A stretch of 64,000 bases of DNA from Hymenopellis radicata (taxonomy: Eukaryota > Basidiomycota > Agaricomycetes > Agaricales > Physalacriaceae): assembly GCA_015501595.1 (NCBI GenBank), contig JADNRX010000042.1, positions 173,212 to 237,211 of the forward strand. Direction: 5' to 3'. The notes beneath the pieces were generated by a model that saw only the letters and a list, made by a program, of their open reading frames with translations, was not told where the DNA came from and made no database searches. Position numbers and translations under genes: made by a program. Shown in pieces: positions 24,632 through 38,100 of this stretch (the first letter of the stretch is position 1; each line of letters starts with the position of its first letter).

Positions 24632-27600
24632 TCACTGACATGAGCGAATGTGCTGATCGAGTAAGTCGATACCAGCATCTAGGTAGGTGACCTTATCATT
24701 CACATCCGTGACCGTAGGTAGCACAGACGAACATTCAAAAGTGCCATACACTGGGTACAAAGGAATGCCGAAGCTGTTCTTCCTGTCTGCACGCAATGTG
24801 GCACGGCACTCGGGCCATGTTAGCTCCATCTCGCCTTTCGTCCAAAACAGACCTAAGAATTCAATGATCTGTGTCCGTGGAGATGCGTACGTCCCCAGAA
24901 TTCCGCTCCAACAGTATTCCGGAGCTGAAAGGAGGAATACACAGATGCGGACAACATTTTCTCTTTCGAAAATATATTTCCTGTGAACTTCAACATCCGG
25001 CAACAGATCTGGCATAAACTGAGGGAGGCACCGTTGTTGCCGCTCTTCCAGCGATAGCTTAGTTGAGGTCCAGTAAAAAGTCGATTGAATATAGTGACAG
25101 ACAGCGCCAGAGACAGTTGGATAGTAACGAAATGGCAGTAAAGCATGGAGCAGGTCTGCCTCCGGAAATACATCATAGGCTGCAGGAACACATTGGAACA
25201 GTCCACGTTCCAATAGAAGGCTGCCTGGCCATAGATAGTTGAAAGCATCCGTACGATCTTCGAGATCTTCAAAGCGGAGTAGGAGGAGCTGCTTGAGTAA
25301 AGGCAGCGAGAACCACTTCTCCCATCGATACACAAAGAAGTTATCTATATAAGTGCACCCCGAAACCTCTTGTAGGAAGCTGGACATGAAGACCAAGGCC
25401 AGGTCACGGGGTTTGTCATAAAGCTTGAGATGCTTTGGATCGACGGGTAACAGCTGATTTGCCAGCATAGATTGGAGCGTGTAATAAACAATGAATCCAT
25501 CAGCCTCCTCTTCCAGACAATATTTCTTCTGAATCATGTCACGGAGCATGTTGTTCATCAGACGGCGCAGCTCACTGACCACCATGGGATCAGCCGACGG
25601 ACAACCACCCTGCGTAATATGAGCGTAGTACTTCACGATGAGCATTCTGACTCTCAGGCCAAAATGCTTGGAGAGGTGGAATCCACTGGGTGTGAAACCA
25701 TCGAATGCACGGAATAGACGATAGAGACTTTCATCAACCATCTTTCGGAACGCGGGCACCTGGCAGACCCGACGGAACGTGACCGCAGACTCGGCAAATG
25801 GGACTGGAAATTCACGATTTCCATCGCGATACAACAGAAATTCCTTTGTATTGTACAAATCGAGTAGCGATGGGGAATTAGCACAGAGCTGAATGATAGG
25901 GAGGAGCACCGGTGACCCACCGAGGATGGCATCCTCAGGTACTGGAGGGTCAGGGTTTAGGACATGGTCGACTAGATCAATCCACGTCTGAGGGTGCAGG
26001 CGAAGGTCGAGATGAGTGGGAAGATACTCAGGATTCAGGAACACCTCTGTCGCTTGCAACTTCATCCGCGGAGATAACATTCCTATAGGTTTGGATGCGA
26101 GTGCAGCAACCAGCTCCAGTGGAACAGGTGGATGAGTTGGCAACATATCTTCCCACAATATTAGTCCATCGTCCATGTAGAAAACAAGCTTATCCTCCGT
26201 CTGTACCACTGGAGCACCTTTCAACAATGATTTTCCGTCGTCCGAGAAGAGAACAAGATTATCCGTCCGTACAAGTCGTTCCAACGTTGCATAAGCATTC
26301 TGGGCGTTGAAAGGATCGTTTGGCGGCGATTCCAGGACGGAAACAAGAGGACGAAATAACTGGCGGAATTCATACATTGTTTCAATGCCTAACGGACGCC
26401 GTCTGAAGATTGTACGTAACGTGTCATGAAAATGCTTGGGAAATCCTCCCAAACTCTGTAGGATGATGCTCCGAGCAGACGGATTAGTGGAATTCGCGAA
26501 CACCCACTCAAGCACATCAACAGCAAAGTAATCCGTGTCCTGGCGCTTTACAATGATTGCTTCCTCTGCCTCTCTAATCGACCTCTTTGGAGGAGGACTA
26601 CCCTTACGACGAAAGAGAGGACGAAGTAGTACGTAAAGCTGGTTGGAAAGCGGCGTTTTGTATGGGCACTGGGGATATGCTGCAGAGAGGATATTGCTTG
26701 CAAAGTATGCGGAGTACGCTATCAGGGCGAATAGGCCAACGACATATGCCGATGCTGGATACAGTTGCGCGAGAAAGATGATGAGTCCAATGAAGAAGAT
26801 GCCAAGCGAAAGGTGCATGAGCACCGGAAGCAAGCCAATGATCAGAGGCACACGCCACGCCTGTAATCCTTCGTAACGGAACTGGCGGAACAGGCTACGA
26901 TGGAGGGGTGTTCCGGATGTCATGGACATGTACTGGTGCAGCCACTGCTTCGCCAACACGGCGACGAGGGCCGTGATCAAGCTCAACGACAAGCTCGTGT
27001 ACCAAAGCCCGTTGATCCATAACTGGGCATGAGTCGGCGAGAAGTCAAGCGCGTTCGGAGACGAGACCACTGGATCAAGATCAACAGCTGATCCGTTCAC
27101 GAAGGCGCGCTGGACAATTAATATCTCGTATAGGATCGAGCTAGATAGCTGGACGTAGTCAGGTTCGAGTTTGGCGGCCGTTTCGATGAGGAAGGCAGTA
27201 ACCACTGCCGAGAACAGACCAGCCTTGAGGGGAATGTTAGATAAAGGTAGGGGCAACGCCAGTGGGCATAACACGCACGAAGACAAGGAGGACATCGACG
27301 GTGTCTCTCGCATCCTCAGCTAAATCTGAATCGAAGATCTGAAATTCGTCGAGACACATCCGCCACACGCGTGAGTTCGGCTGCGCCTCCTCGTAAATGG
27401 GATCCGGAGGATACTTTTGCTCGTAATCCAGGGGGTCATATCCTAGTCAAATATCAACCGACGACTTGGCAATCAGACATTCACGAACCTCTAACGTTAC
27501 GATCTTTGGGTAGCCCAAAGAACTTTTTTCGCGCACGGCGTCCTTTGCGGGCTGGAGGTGGACCGGAGTCTACACCATCCGGCTGTTGATTTTCATCTGG

Positions 27601-27894
27601 CCCTTCGTCGCTCTCTTCATCCGCGTCCTCTTCCGCATCATCGACCTCCGACTCGTTTGCAGGACGCACTTGAACCCCTTGGTTCCTTTTCTTCGCGCGT
27701 CCCGGTCGAAAGTTGCGGGCGTTTTTAGGGGGCTTAGCCTCGCCAGTAGTTGGTATGGTCCTGGTATCGCTCCCCTTAGGTGACGTGGAAGGAAGGAGCA
27801 CTGTATCGGCAAGCTGTCGAGCAACTTCTGGTGAGTTGATGGCAATGTCGGCAGAATTAATGAGGATATTCTCTGTGCTGGGAGCGCTGGTCAT
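24632..27894 (-). CDS. DUF6535 membrane protein, copy B (intact)
   Basis: Exons 27489-27894, 27279-27442 and 24632-27223, with introns of 46 and 55 bp, sum to 3,162 nt (1,053 aa). The start MTSAPSTENILINS is chosen because it aligns in all three copies while the upstream leader is out of frame between them. Residues 1-135 are polar and acidic with a basic PARKGRRARKKFF end. The DUF6535 region follows: YDPLDYEQKYPPDP, NSRVWRMCLDEF, TVDVLLVF-AGLFSAVVTAF, then three further hydrophobic helices. About 700 soluble residues follow, with repeated phrases such as NPEYLPTHLDLRLHPQTW. DUF6535 is a large agaricomycete family of unknown function, presumably membrane-anchored with a cytosolic C-terminus. 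This is the only complete copy of three here. It is divergent from an F-box relic. Confidence 0.88.
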
Positions 27895-29220
27895 CGCTGA
27901 CGAAGTCTGTATATGATGGTACGAGGGAGAGGGTCCTAGTTCGAAGTAAATAGCCGACCGCATGCCCAGGCGACATCGTGTCGGCGGTGGCAATGCTCCT
28001 GTGGGTACAGTTTCCCATGTCGTTCCGGGGGCATCAGTGTAACGCCTCCCGCGCATTAATGGTTATCGATTACTGGTGCTAGGAGGCGCATGGTAGTCCA
28101 GCCTTTACCGAGGTCATCCAGAGGTATGTCTTCAGGAACCGTAGTTAGACGTACTCCAAGTGTACGGGTGATACGACCTAAATAAATAAGAGGCTGATGG
28201 ATTATTGACAGTGCGCGCAATAGAAACTGTGATTGCCGGCGTCAAAAACCGTGTCGCCGGGTTTACTATTCTTGAAAATATGAGAAGGATTTGACAGGCA
28301 AGGGAGAGAAAAGATTTACTAAAATAGAGCATACTGTATCTTTGTGTTCACGACCTTGAGGAGCGCGAGCTTAGACTAGGACGCGTTGAACGTGATCGTG
28401 GCAGGAGGCAAAGAAGCGATCGCCCAAAACGGAAGAGACGCCTAGGACCCCGGTCACTCGATTCTCTCCAAGGTGTCTGGAGAGATGATTTCAGCCCCAC
28501 AGCTTAGAGTAAAAGCGTTCATTTTCAGTAGATAAGCGTTGATGTCTGTAACCGCAATGTAGTACGATCTACTCTACAATCAAAGGTAGCCGTAAGCAAA
28601 AACTTGACGCCACATTGTTCTTCGGACAGAAACCGTTGAACCTATAATTTCACAACTGAGATCAAGTCAAACGGGCAAGGCTAAACAAATGTCTATCGTC
28701 TCATCCCGTCCTAAAATATCGCGTCGGTAAGTCTGAGGCCGTCGTATTGAGGCCGACCCCATTCAAGTTCCAAGTCAAATCGGAGCTAAGCGCATAGAGC
28801 AACGCCATCGGCAGGCGTCAAAGGGAGCACTATTGCAAGTCTATTTGTTAGCCAGTATGCTAGCCAGATCAACTTGAATACAACGAATACAACAAGCTGC
28901 ACTCGAGATTTACCATGGCGGCGCTAAGGTAAGTACTCAGGTTAGACAAGAATTGAATGGAAGGTCGTACATAAGAACAGACCAGTTGACATTTTCGGCA
29001 CGTTTCTTGATTTTCCATTGTTGAACGCGTCGCGTATGCAAGGACAATTTCGGTGATCGTGGTCAAAGCGAGTGTCCAAATCGATCACGTGCCGTTCGCG
29101 CGACGTCTTTTCAACCACCATCATCGCCCATCGCCCTTCACTGGTCAAGTAAGCAGGCCGCGCATGTCTTTTATTTTCCGAGACACTGCTCCCTCATCCT
29201 TCAAATAGCTCCAGAACGCC
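27895..29220. other. Divergent spacer of unit B
   Basis: Equivalent to the spacer in unit A: the 80-nt segment 28386-28465 is identical to 16861-16940. The part at about 28630-28860 is closer to unit C than to A, indicating that B and C are the youngest pair. No gene is supported. Confidence 0.55.
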
Positions 29221-29223
29221 TAA

Positions 29224-30270
29224 TTGCACACGTTCACCTCGAGCCCATTCCTATCATCATTCATGAAATATTCATCTACATCGAACCATCTGCAGAAATT
29301 TCGGAAGCCGACCGTCGCTAAACATTCTCCTCCGTTGTTGGGTCTGCAGGTTCTTCGCTGCAGAGGCTTTCCCACGCGTTTTCCTTTTCTTTCACGTCGC
29401 CTGCAACTTGCTTGGGAGTCCGAAGTCGTAACGCGCTTGCTGCTCCCGGCTCGGAAGGCGATTCAGAAGATGCCGGAACTGGAGAGTATCAAGCTGGATA
29501 ATTGCAGCATATCGATGTCATGAAAAACTCTTCTGTAAAGCACTTGGGACTTCGTTCCGATCGTTGCATCTCCATCAGTGTCGTGACAAGTCTGGCAGAC
29601 GACAAACTTTGGGACAAGCTATCCTCAGCGCGTATTGTCGACCTCACGCTAAATGACCTGGAGGATGAGGCAAACAAAATCGAGACTAGTGCTATGATAC
29701 CCCATCTTCTAGTAGCATCCTATCTACTTGGGAACGACCCACTGTGTGTTACTGAACGCCTTTGCTATTCCTCCATGTTACCTCCAGCGCCTCTAATCAG
29801 TGTCACCAGCTTCATATACCGCCTGGATAGATGACCTCGGGGCCGTTCTCACATTTCGGCAGCCATCACGCTCATTAAACATCTGCCTCTGACTCTCAGA
29901 TTCTTCGCATGCCTTCCAATTTCATGGGAAGATTTTCGGTTGTTCCTCTACTAAGGAGTATCCCTCCCGCGTTTCTATCCCTCGCGCTAAAAACATTTTG
30001 GCACAGGAGGGAAAAACGTCGATCGGGGAACCATATCGGGTGTATAAGGCCCGTAGCGTTTTCCTACGCTCGACAAAATCATGCGAACCGCCTAGAAGAT
30101 AGTTTTATCCATGCCAGGCATATAAAGCTCCTTCCCGTTCAACGAACCGCACCCGCTTCTGCAGAAGCTCGTGAGGATCTTGCCAACCAAGATTTTGCAT
30201 TGAGCTGCGTTGTACGTCCTCGTCGTCTCCTTGCTCTCGTCTCCTTGCTCTCGTCGCAATGCTTTGAGAT
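29224..30270 (+). pseudogene. F-box/LRR protein relic, copy B
   Basis: The F-box frame reads IHEIFIYIEPSAEISEADRR and ends at TAA 29319-29321, where copy C has CRE. A later block keeps KMPELESIKLDNC but ends soon in TGA (about 29520) because bases between ATATCGA and TGTCATGA are missing. The leucine-rich part (DDKLWDKLSSARIVDLTLND) is preserved in another frame. Similarity to the inverted copy C continues to about 30270 (GTCGTCTCCTTGCTCTCGTCGCAA). It is more decayed than copy A, which retains the region between the F-box and MPELESIK. Confidence 0.7.
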
Positions 30271-30614
30271 TACTTATGTTTTCTTGAATTTAAGCACTAT
30301 GCATTTCAGTAAAAATCACACCACTTATCGAAGTATCTATCACGCCAGATTGGCGCCAGACGCCTCCGAGAGCGCCATGTTGACGATGCCCAGCCCGGAC
30401 TACCTAACGTTGTTTCAGGGAAGGGCACGCTAGCAAGTGGGGCGAACACGCCAAGAGTCGGCAGTCAAGTATATGGGCCACCGTGTGCAGCGTTGTACGA
30501 CTGAGGATCCATGTACGGTTCGAAAGACCATTGTCTACGAGATGCGCGATTAATGAAGTAGATACATATTACAAAGGTGGGAATACAATGATACTATACA
30601 TTACTGCCCACTAC

Positions 30615-31490
30615 TTACGGTCTTCCAAGGAAAGATGGCGCTGGATCGCTGTATGCCGGACGTAGATTCTGCGTGTCGGTCTCGCGCATCTCATCTGCAC
30701 TACCCGAAAAGTTACTCATCGTAGCCCAGCGTCCGTTCCGGCCGTCGATGAAGATGCATCCAGCTGCGAACGCAGAAAAGTACCACCCGATCCAGGGCAC
30801 GATTATGTAGGGTTTCACTACCACGCCCTCTTTCTCAGATGCTTCGAAGGGCAGCGAAGAACCACTCACGATATCCAATCTGATTGTACTGTGTCGTCTC
30901 CCCAAGGAAATCGATCATTTGAGCTACAATGACGGGTTGTACTTGGTGGTTTCCGACCCACACGTTAACCTTGGCCTCGCGCACGGCGAAATACACCGTC
31001 ATGGGTATGAGGGATCCAAGGGAGAGGAGGGACAGCAGCGCGAGGGAGATGGACTCGTAAATGTACACGCGCGGGTTTTTTGCGTAGCGTTGGGAGAACA
31101 TTGGCATGGTCATGAAGATGCTCGACAGGACGCCGACGAGGCCGGCCGCAAGACCCACGATCAACGATGGCACGGTGATATCTGTGTGATGTCGCATGAG
31201 CAGCGGCATTTACGAAACAAGGGCGAAACACGCACCGTTGACGTTAATGTCGACCTTTGTACACGGCACGAGGGTGAATATTCTACACGGCTCTTCCGGG
31301 AGCTTCTCGTTTATTCGGTCCTGCTCGTGCTGGGCCTTGACCAGCGCGTTTAATCCTAGGAGCCTTCCTTAGCGTCGCTATACGAGCTCGGCAGCGCAGA
31401 AAGTTTACCGAGTGCGCCTGTGGCGACGGCGAGAGAAAACGCGAGTGAGAGAGCTAGGAAGCGCAGGTTCAGCCTGGGCTTGGTGAACAT
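30615..31490 (-). CDS. Four-helix fungal membrane protein
   Basis: Exons 31409-31490, 31236-31355, 30870-31181 and 30615-30817 (introns 52-54 bp) sum to 717 nt, 238 aa. The start MFTKPRLNLRFLALSLAFSL gives a first membrane helix, followed by a hydrophilic loop with KAQHEQDRINEKLP. Helix 2 is SLIVGLAAGLVGVLSSIFM, helix 3 ISLALLSLLSLGSLIPMTVYF, then a loop with AQMIDFLGETTQYNQIGY and helix 4 in PYIIVPWIGWYFSAFAAG. The tail ends PAPSFLGRP. The layout (short N-terminus, one extracellular-size loop after each outward helix) is that of small tetraspan-like proteins common in agaricomycetes with no assigned role. It faces the DUF2306 gene's 3' end on the same strand. Function unknown. Confidence 0.82.
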
Positions 31491-32915
31491 GGCGGACGGC
31501 TGTTGGCGTCCATCATCAGGCGCTGGCTATATGTCCAGGACGTCGACCCCGGGCATGGGAAGGATTGACTTCATGCACGACAAATACCATACCAGATGAC
31601 CGCCTATCATTCCTAACTGATCTGGGCCCGTGTCGGAGTCATCCTGTGATTATCCATTGATGGTGGGCTGCGGGCACTGAATGGTGCCGGTGCAGCCAAG
31701 GCGCAGATTCAAACATTTAGCCTTTGGAATGATATAGACTGAGCGCCTTGGAACGCCACTTTAAAGCCTCGCTACCGAGATTTTGTAGGACCGGAAAAAG
31801 TACGGCGCCCATATCGAGAGGCGCCGCAGTACTATATTGTGGATCATGATCCACTTTTAGATTGTATACAGAGCGCGTCGAGGGAACAATTCAAGTGAAG
31901 CACCGATGCGTCATACTTCTTACCATGCGACCCTCGGCATCCGGCAAAGCACCGACTGGTTGAATTGATTGTCTGGGGAGACTGTCTAAGGAACAAACTT
32001 TGATGATGATGACGCTGACTATTGCCTTAACTAACGGCAAAAGTTCCGATGAGAACGCCCCAAGAGCAGGATCAACACTTCTCCTTCTCCCCCTCGTATA
32101 AAAGGCAGTCTTTGCCTTTTCACCCCTTCCTCCATCCTCGAAGATGACCCAGACAGAGGCAGAGTCACACGAAGGTACTTTACTGCGATGTGTTGCTTTC
32201 CTAGGTGTTGACGTTCGGAGTAGCAGATGCCAAGTGCCGTGAGCACAGAATATTGCCAGCATTGCAGAAACGCTCACATCCCTTCTCGCAACAGTCGTAA
32301 TCTTCTATACGCGGTTCACGTCCGATGCCAGTCGAGACGCACAAACGCGACAGTGCCCAAAATGCCGACAAGGTACGAATCGTCCGGTCGGGGAATATGT
32401 AATCCGTTTCCGAGCATAATTAAAATAATGAAATAGGCACCGTGGCTGCCGTCGTCTCCCGGAACTACATAAAGATCTACAAACCCGTCATACTCTCTTC
32501 CCGGAAGATATGGCGATGTACGAATTGTTCTTGGAAGGCTGGCCTTAATGCAAGGTGCGTGCCACATGCCAGTTGATATGCTCGTACTGAGATAATTCTG
32601 CTATAGGATACAGCCACCCATAGTGGCGCGGCCCTTTTCCCTGCAGGCTGTGAAGGAGATCAATCCCATGCATCTAGTGTCGGAATCATGGCATCGCCCT
32701 CCCTCGATCGTCGAGCGACAACCACTGTCCCTTCCCGCTATCAATCTCACCAACTAGATTCTTGCATTACCGCACTGTCATTCATCTCACAAGGGTATCT
32801 CGTCGTGTATTTTTAATGGATTCTGAATATATTTGATGCAGCGTTCGATATGTATATGTAATGTACAGCACCTGTCAAACCCAAAGAAAAAGGGAAGTTG
32901 ACCATTCAATCTCAA
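31491..32915. other. Intergenic
   Basis: About 1.4 kb between two membrane-protein genes on the same strand. A minus-strand frame at 31891-32277 and others are open but lack motifs and splice support. I see no gene, terminal repeat or tRNA. Confidence 0.4.
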
Positions 32916-34448
32916 CTAGGCTGCTATAGCCATAGGATATGGCCCCAAGTCAATATGAGCCTCGTCGTATTTTGGCTCAAGCGCATAATCGCGCTTGTAG
33001 TAGTTGGCCTCATCAGTGGCTAAGAGCTGTGGATGATCATCAGTACGCAAATCAGAAACCTCTAACAGGCAGATGACACTCACATACGCCTCAACTCCAA
33101 GAATATGCGTTATCAATGCGAACCACAGGGCCATTCCCTGAGTGACACGAGTGGCCGAACCGAACCCCAGAGCATCGCTGCGCGCGTCAGCGAGCACAGG
33201 CACGAATGTCGCCGAAATGTCCACCCCATCGGCCACACAGGCCGGATAACGATCCCGCACCTCGTTCAGATTGATAACGGACATAAGCTCCTCACATCGA
33301 AACAGCTAGCAGGCGTGAGGACCAATCAGTTGGTGGCACTTTCGAAGAAGGAGATTGACAGACCGAATAGTAGTTCCCAATATCTGTCACTATTTGCCGA
33401 GCGCAGAGCACGATCAGGCGCGTGGTGATTCCAACTGAGAAGATAACGACGCCACCTAACGATGTGGAGTCATAAGCCAACGCGGAGATGAACTGCAGTA
33501 GAGGAACGTACGTAGCATCCATTTGCGGTGCTGTCTGGTGTCCCTCCTGGCGTTGTAGAAGCCCGTCAGGAAGCAACCGACCGTGAGGATGCCGAGAGTG
33601 TAGTAAGCCGATTGCGCATTGATTTCCCCTCCGAAAGCTCTGTTCCCTGCAATAGCGCCACATACGTTCGCGGGTATTAATGTCAGCAGGACGAAGTAGC
33701 CTGATGGATGTGGATAAGTTTCAAGGGAGCGGGGGAGGAAAAGTGGCTAACCGTTGATACGGTGGAAGAGCACGAAGCGCTAGATGGGGGGAAATGAATG
33801 GTGAGTGAAACGAAAGCGTGCGCGTGATCATGGTAACGTACGCGTCGAATCGCGGGTAGGAATTGGAGCAATACAAAGATGCCTCCGACTGTTCGTGTCG
33901 ATTTAGTGGATCTTAGCGGAAGAGAGAGAGAAACTCACTACAAGAGAGATAGATATGAATAGAGTAATTGACGTGAAAGAATTTCTTGGTACCGAGCCAG
34001 AACCATTCGCCTATTGAGTCGTGATGAGTGTGGGGCCTGTGGTGGAAGGACCGAGTATACCTGGGATCGTCATTGTTTGCATGACAGCCATGTTGAACAT
34101 CTGACAATAGAACAGGCAGAATCCAAGCAAAGCACCGCCGAAAACCACATCTATTTCGCATTAGCAGCTGAGACCCAATGCGCAGTCGAAAAACGTACAT
34201 AGCGCCAGGCTCGGAATCTCCTTGAACCCGAGGATTCCACTGATCGTACGGTACACCGAGCTCCCCGGACATTTGCGAGCCTCTCGTTTTGTGTTAGGTG
34301 GATTTCCACCTCCCGTTGTTAGGTCATAGAAAGATTGGCGTGGTCCCGGGGAGTTGTACGCGACGTCCTTAGTGAGTTCCATTGGGCTGAAGGTAGGGGA
34401 AGTTGGGGAAGGCATAGACGTCGATGCATATGGGGAATAAGTAGTCAT
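32916..34448 (-). CDS. DUF2306 family integral membrane protein
   Basis: Nine exons (34199-34448, 34061-34150, 33942-34010, 33842-33888, 33752-33779, 33512-33700, 33364-33455, 33084-33305, 32916-33026) sum to 1,098 nt, 365 aa; all phases close. The N-terminus is polar (MTTYSPYASTSMPSPTSP) and then the chain alternates hydrophobic helices. Signature pieces are HRINGYFVLLTLIPANVCG, RAFGGEINAQ, the QHRKWMLR motif, VGITTRLIVLCARQI, YPACVADGVD, FVPVLADARSDALG and VTQGMALW. The paired HRI.GY and HR.WMLR motifs define DUF2306. The family is predicted to be a multi-pass membrane protein; its activity is not known. Nothing suggests degradation. The start is the ATG at 34448; one further in-frame start lies upstream at 34508. 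Confidence 0.87.
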
Positions 34449-35119
34449 GATGACGAAGACGCTAAGCAAGCGAAGCCTGAAGAAGTCCTCCTCGGAGAAT
34501 AGTCTCACTCTCGATCAGAGGATGGTGAACGTTCGGTCTGAGTTCGGTCTGAGACTACATGTCGTACTGCAGGCAGAAAAAAGCGCGCGCTAAAGATATG
34601 ATGCAGGGTCTCAACGGAGGATGTGTGTCGACTCGGTTCGTTTCGAAATTGGTTCCGTTTGTAAGACGTTTTTGGTTGGTTCCTGGGGGTAGGTAGGGAA
34701 GTGGCGCATTTTATGGTCCTGAGTTACTATAATCAAGAGCGAGATGCATTGATGAATGAGTTTGATTGTCGCGTCTTGAAAAGGCAAAGGCAGGCTGTAC
34801 GGCTTACCAAATCGATAGCCGATAATGCGATCAAAAACAAGTTTCCCTAGTGTTTCTCTCCTCCATCCTTCTTCTAGAACCGTTGAAAGACGTGTTCTGA
34901 ACGTTGAAAACTCGCAGAAAGACATGACTTTCAGACTCTGTTTCTCTGTATATCGGGTAGCTATTTCTGTGCACTGACCGCCTTAGACGCTCTCTCTGCA
35001 TCCGACAGGGGTTTCAATTGGTTTTTCCGGGAACAAATGAACCGAACCAAGCGTGTCTTACCTTGCTTTATCCTTGATACTCCGAGTTCAGATGGGGGCC
35101 CACTTAGGTGCAACACTTC
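34449..35119. other. Divergent intergenic region
   Basis: This separates the DUF2306 gene (minus) from the kinase-ARM gene (plus). It is the likely shared promoter region. A 105-codon minus-strand frame at 34611-34925 has no motif. No clear TATA box on either side. Confidence 0.4.
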
Positions 35120-38100
35120 ATGAGCGCTCTTGCGAATTCCCACCGACGCATATTCCTGATGGACGGCGAGGAGCTCACATACGACAAACACTCGCCGCTC
35201 GGTGGTGGTCGGTCCAGCCACGTCTACAAGGGCGATCTTCATGGCAAAATCGTAGCTGTAAAGGTCCTGCCTGAGGAGGTGCAAGGAGACGTACGAGCTC
35301 TCATCGATTCGATTATCTGTGCTGACTTTGATTGTAGAGCTTGCTTCAACGTGTTATGTCTTGGAAGACTTTGGACAATGAAAATGTCGCAAAGATAGTG
35401 GGAATGAGTCCTCCCAACGTCCCCTCCCTCTATCTCGTTTACGATTACTACCTTCACGGCAACGTCCGACAATATCTGGCCGAGAATCCAAATGTTGACC
35501 GACGGCAATTGGTGCGTCGTTTTGAGCGCTGTGTTTATCATCCAGCGCTTATTCTCTACATAGATATTCCAAACTGCGCTCGGCATGGCCTACCTGCATT
35601 CGGAGGTATGTCGCCCTATTGCATGCCCACCTCAGACTGAATTTCGTCTAGCGCGGGATGACGCACGGAAGTCTGCGGCCGTCCAACATCCTGATTGATC
35701 ACGCTGGAAATGCGTGTGTGGCGGATTATGGTTTAGTGGAACTCGCGCCAAGCACACACAAGGAGGCTCATCGGTACTACAGCCCGGAAGCTTGGAAAGG
35801 AGTTCGTGTTCTCACTCATCGTCTAATTACCACATACTGACTATGCGGCAGGCCGTCTCGAAACCATCCGACGTTTATGCGTTTGCCATGAGCACCTATG
35901 AGGTACGGAGACTTCCCTATTTCCCCGCAAGTTCTCTGATACCTTTCCACAGATATTTACATCCACGCTACCATGGGGCGTTTTACCAGAGAAGCACATC
36001 TACCAGTTAGTCGTGTATGAAGACAGCCGACCTGATCGGCCAGACCCTATACTGGAAGCACGCGTGGATTGACAAACGACATATGGGGTATCATGGAAGA
36101 GGCATGGCATCACGAAGCGCGTCTACGCCCCAGCTTCGATATCATCGTCCGCCTCTGGCAGAATCTGAGCGCATCCTCCAATAACACCGTTTACGCCCAC
36201 CCGCATGTTGCTCCACTCGTACCTCACCGTGGCGACATTACTAGTGAAATGGAGAGAATGGATGTGCGCGGAGGTAACGGTAAAGCCAATCGGGCTCGAA
36301 GTCCAACCGTCTCTTCGATGCATTCCTACTCGTCAGGCCCACCTGCGTACGAGGCATCGCCGCCGTCTCCCACTCTGCCCGCCCCTACTCTGCCCGCCCC
36401 TTCACGTAGCTCATCGCTATGCGCTCCTGTACCGACTCGTCTCGAAGCTCCGCCTGCCGTCTTGTTGGACGGAGATTTCCGATCGAGTAGCCCCGGAAGT
36501 TCCTCGCTGTTGCCCTCAGTGTCGCGTCGGTCCTCAGCTGCTGTGCCGAATGCATCTCAGCGAGTCGCATCTCCACCTACCTCTTCTACGTTCTCTCGTC
36601 AGGGATCTACATTCGTGGCTTCAGGACGGTCATCCAGGACTTCCGGTAGGACATAATCTTAATATTAACCAAACTTCGCCTGACCTCGACATAGACTCGG
36701 CATCGTCTTGGGATCCTTCAAGCTCGTACGCAAGGGCTTACACACCCAATGTTTCCAGTATCGACGAGAATGGTGCCTATAATCCCATGTCGGCCCCAGC
36801 TGCTCCAGGGATGCTAGGACGAAGCGACAGTTCTGCGATGTGGGAACACAACCGCCGGCAGAGCTCGGCTGCCAACTGGGATCGAATGTCTACAGTAACG
36901 GATACTCCCTCTAATAGAAGTATCAATCGTGAGTGATCCTTCGTCCTTTCAATTTACGCAACAGCCACTTATGTTATCGAAGAATCAATGAATGCGGTGC
37001 TTCTAGCAGGGGCTCTCCAAGCAGAGGTCCATTCGACTCGAATACCCGATGTTATCGACTCGGCGTTAATCAAGATCCAACATTTGGCTACAAATTCGGA
37101 TAAGGACGCCCAGAAGCTTGTGACTGCTGGTGTTGTACCGACGCTCATTCATCTCTTGAAGATCAGAGCTGCGGAAAACCACCGGTTTAGATATCGTACT
37201 AGTTACGCTTGGACTCGTCGCGTAAGCTATTAATCATTTCGCTACAATTTTCTTTTACTGATATTCTATAGTCACGATCCTATTAGCTCCAACACCATCT
37301 TCCGCACAAACACAACACATACTCTCCTCGAAATTTTCAAAGCCTCCATCTCCGAAGACATCTCCACCCTCGCTCTCTGGTGTCTCAACCGCATCTGTCG
37401 CTCAACGGATGTTGCACTAGGCCTCATAAAGCAGAACTTTGCGCGCCTCCTCATCGAGCAAGGCCTTGCTCCTCATACCCCACCCAGCACCGCCCGAATG
37501 GCGTGCTGGACACTCGGCATACTCATTCACAACGACGCCATAGCGGATACACTCGCCGACATGCACGCGGTACCGGAAATCGTGGACTACCTCCGCCGCG
37601 CCTCGTCCGTCGATGGCCCATCCGCAGACGTCTGTGCTGGAATGTACGCAGTCGGTCGTATTTCTCGTAGTATCAAGCTGGCAAAGGCCCTGCACAAAGC
37701 GGGGTGCGTGCCGCTGCTGGCTTTCCATCTCAGCTCGTCCACGGAGCCTGGGGTTTTGCTGTGGACTGCGAGAGCGGTCGGGTGTCTGATGCGACCGAAT
37801 AGTGGTGACATGGCTAAAATACTTCTTGAGGCTGATATTGCCCATGGACTGGCACGGCTTCCTAGTGTGCTTCCGACGGACGAAGTTGAACCTCTTGGGT
37901 CCTTTGCGTTCGCTGTTCAGCGCTTTAGCTGCGCTGAGTGGGGGAGCGGGACACGGAAGGCGTTGGTAGAGGCTGGCGTTGTCGACGCGTTACTGGCTGG
38001 TCTGCGGACTGTTGCTGACGAGCCGCATCCGCAAATCCACATCGAGATGGCTCTGGCGGTCAGCTTCTTGGGCGACGTCGGCGGCGGGTCTATTCGTAAG

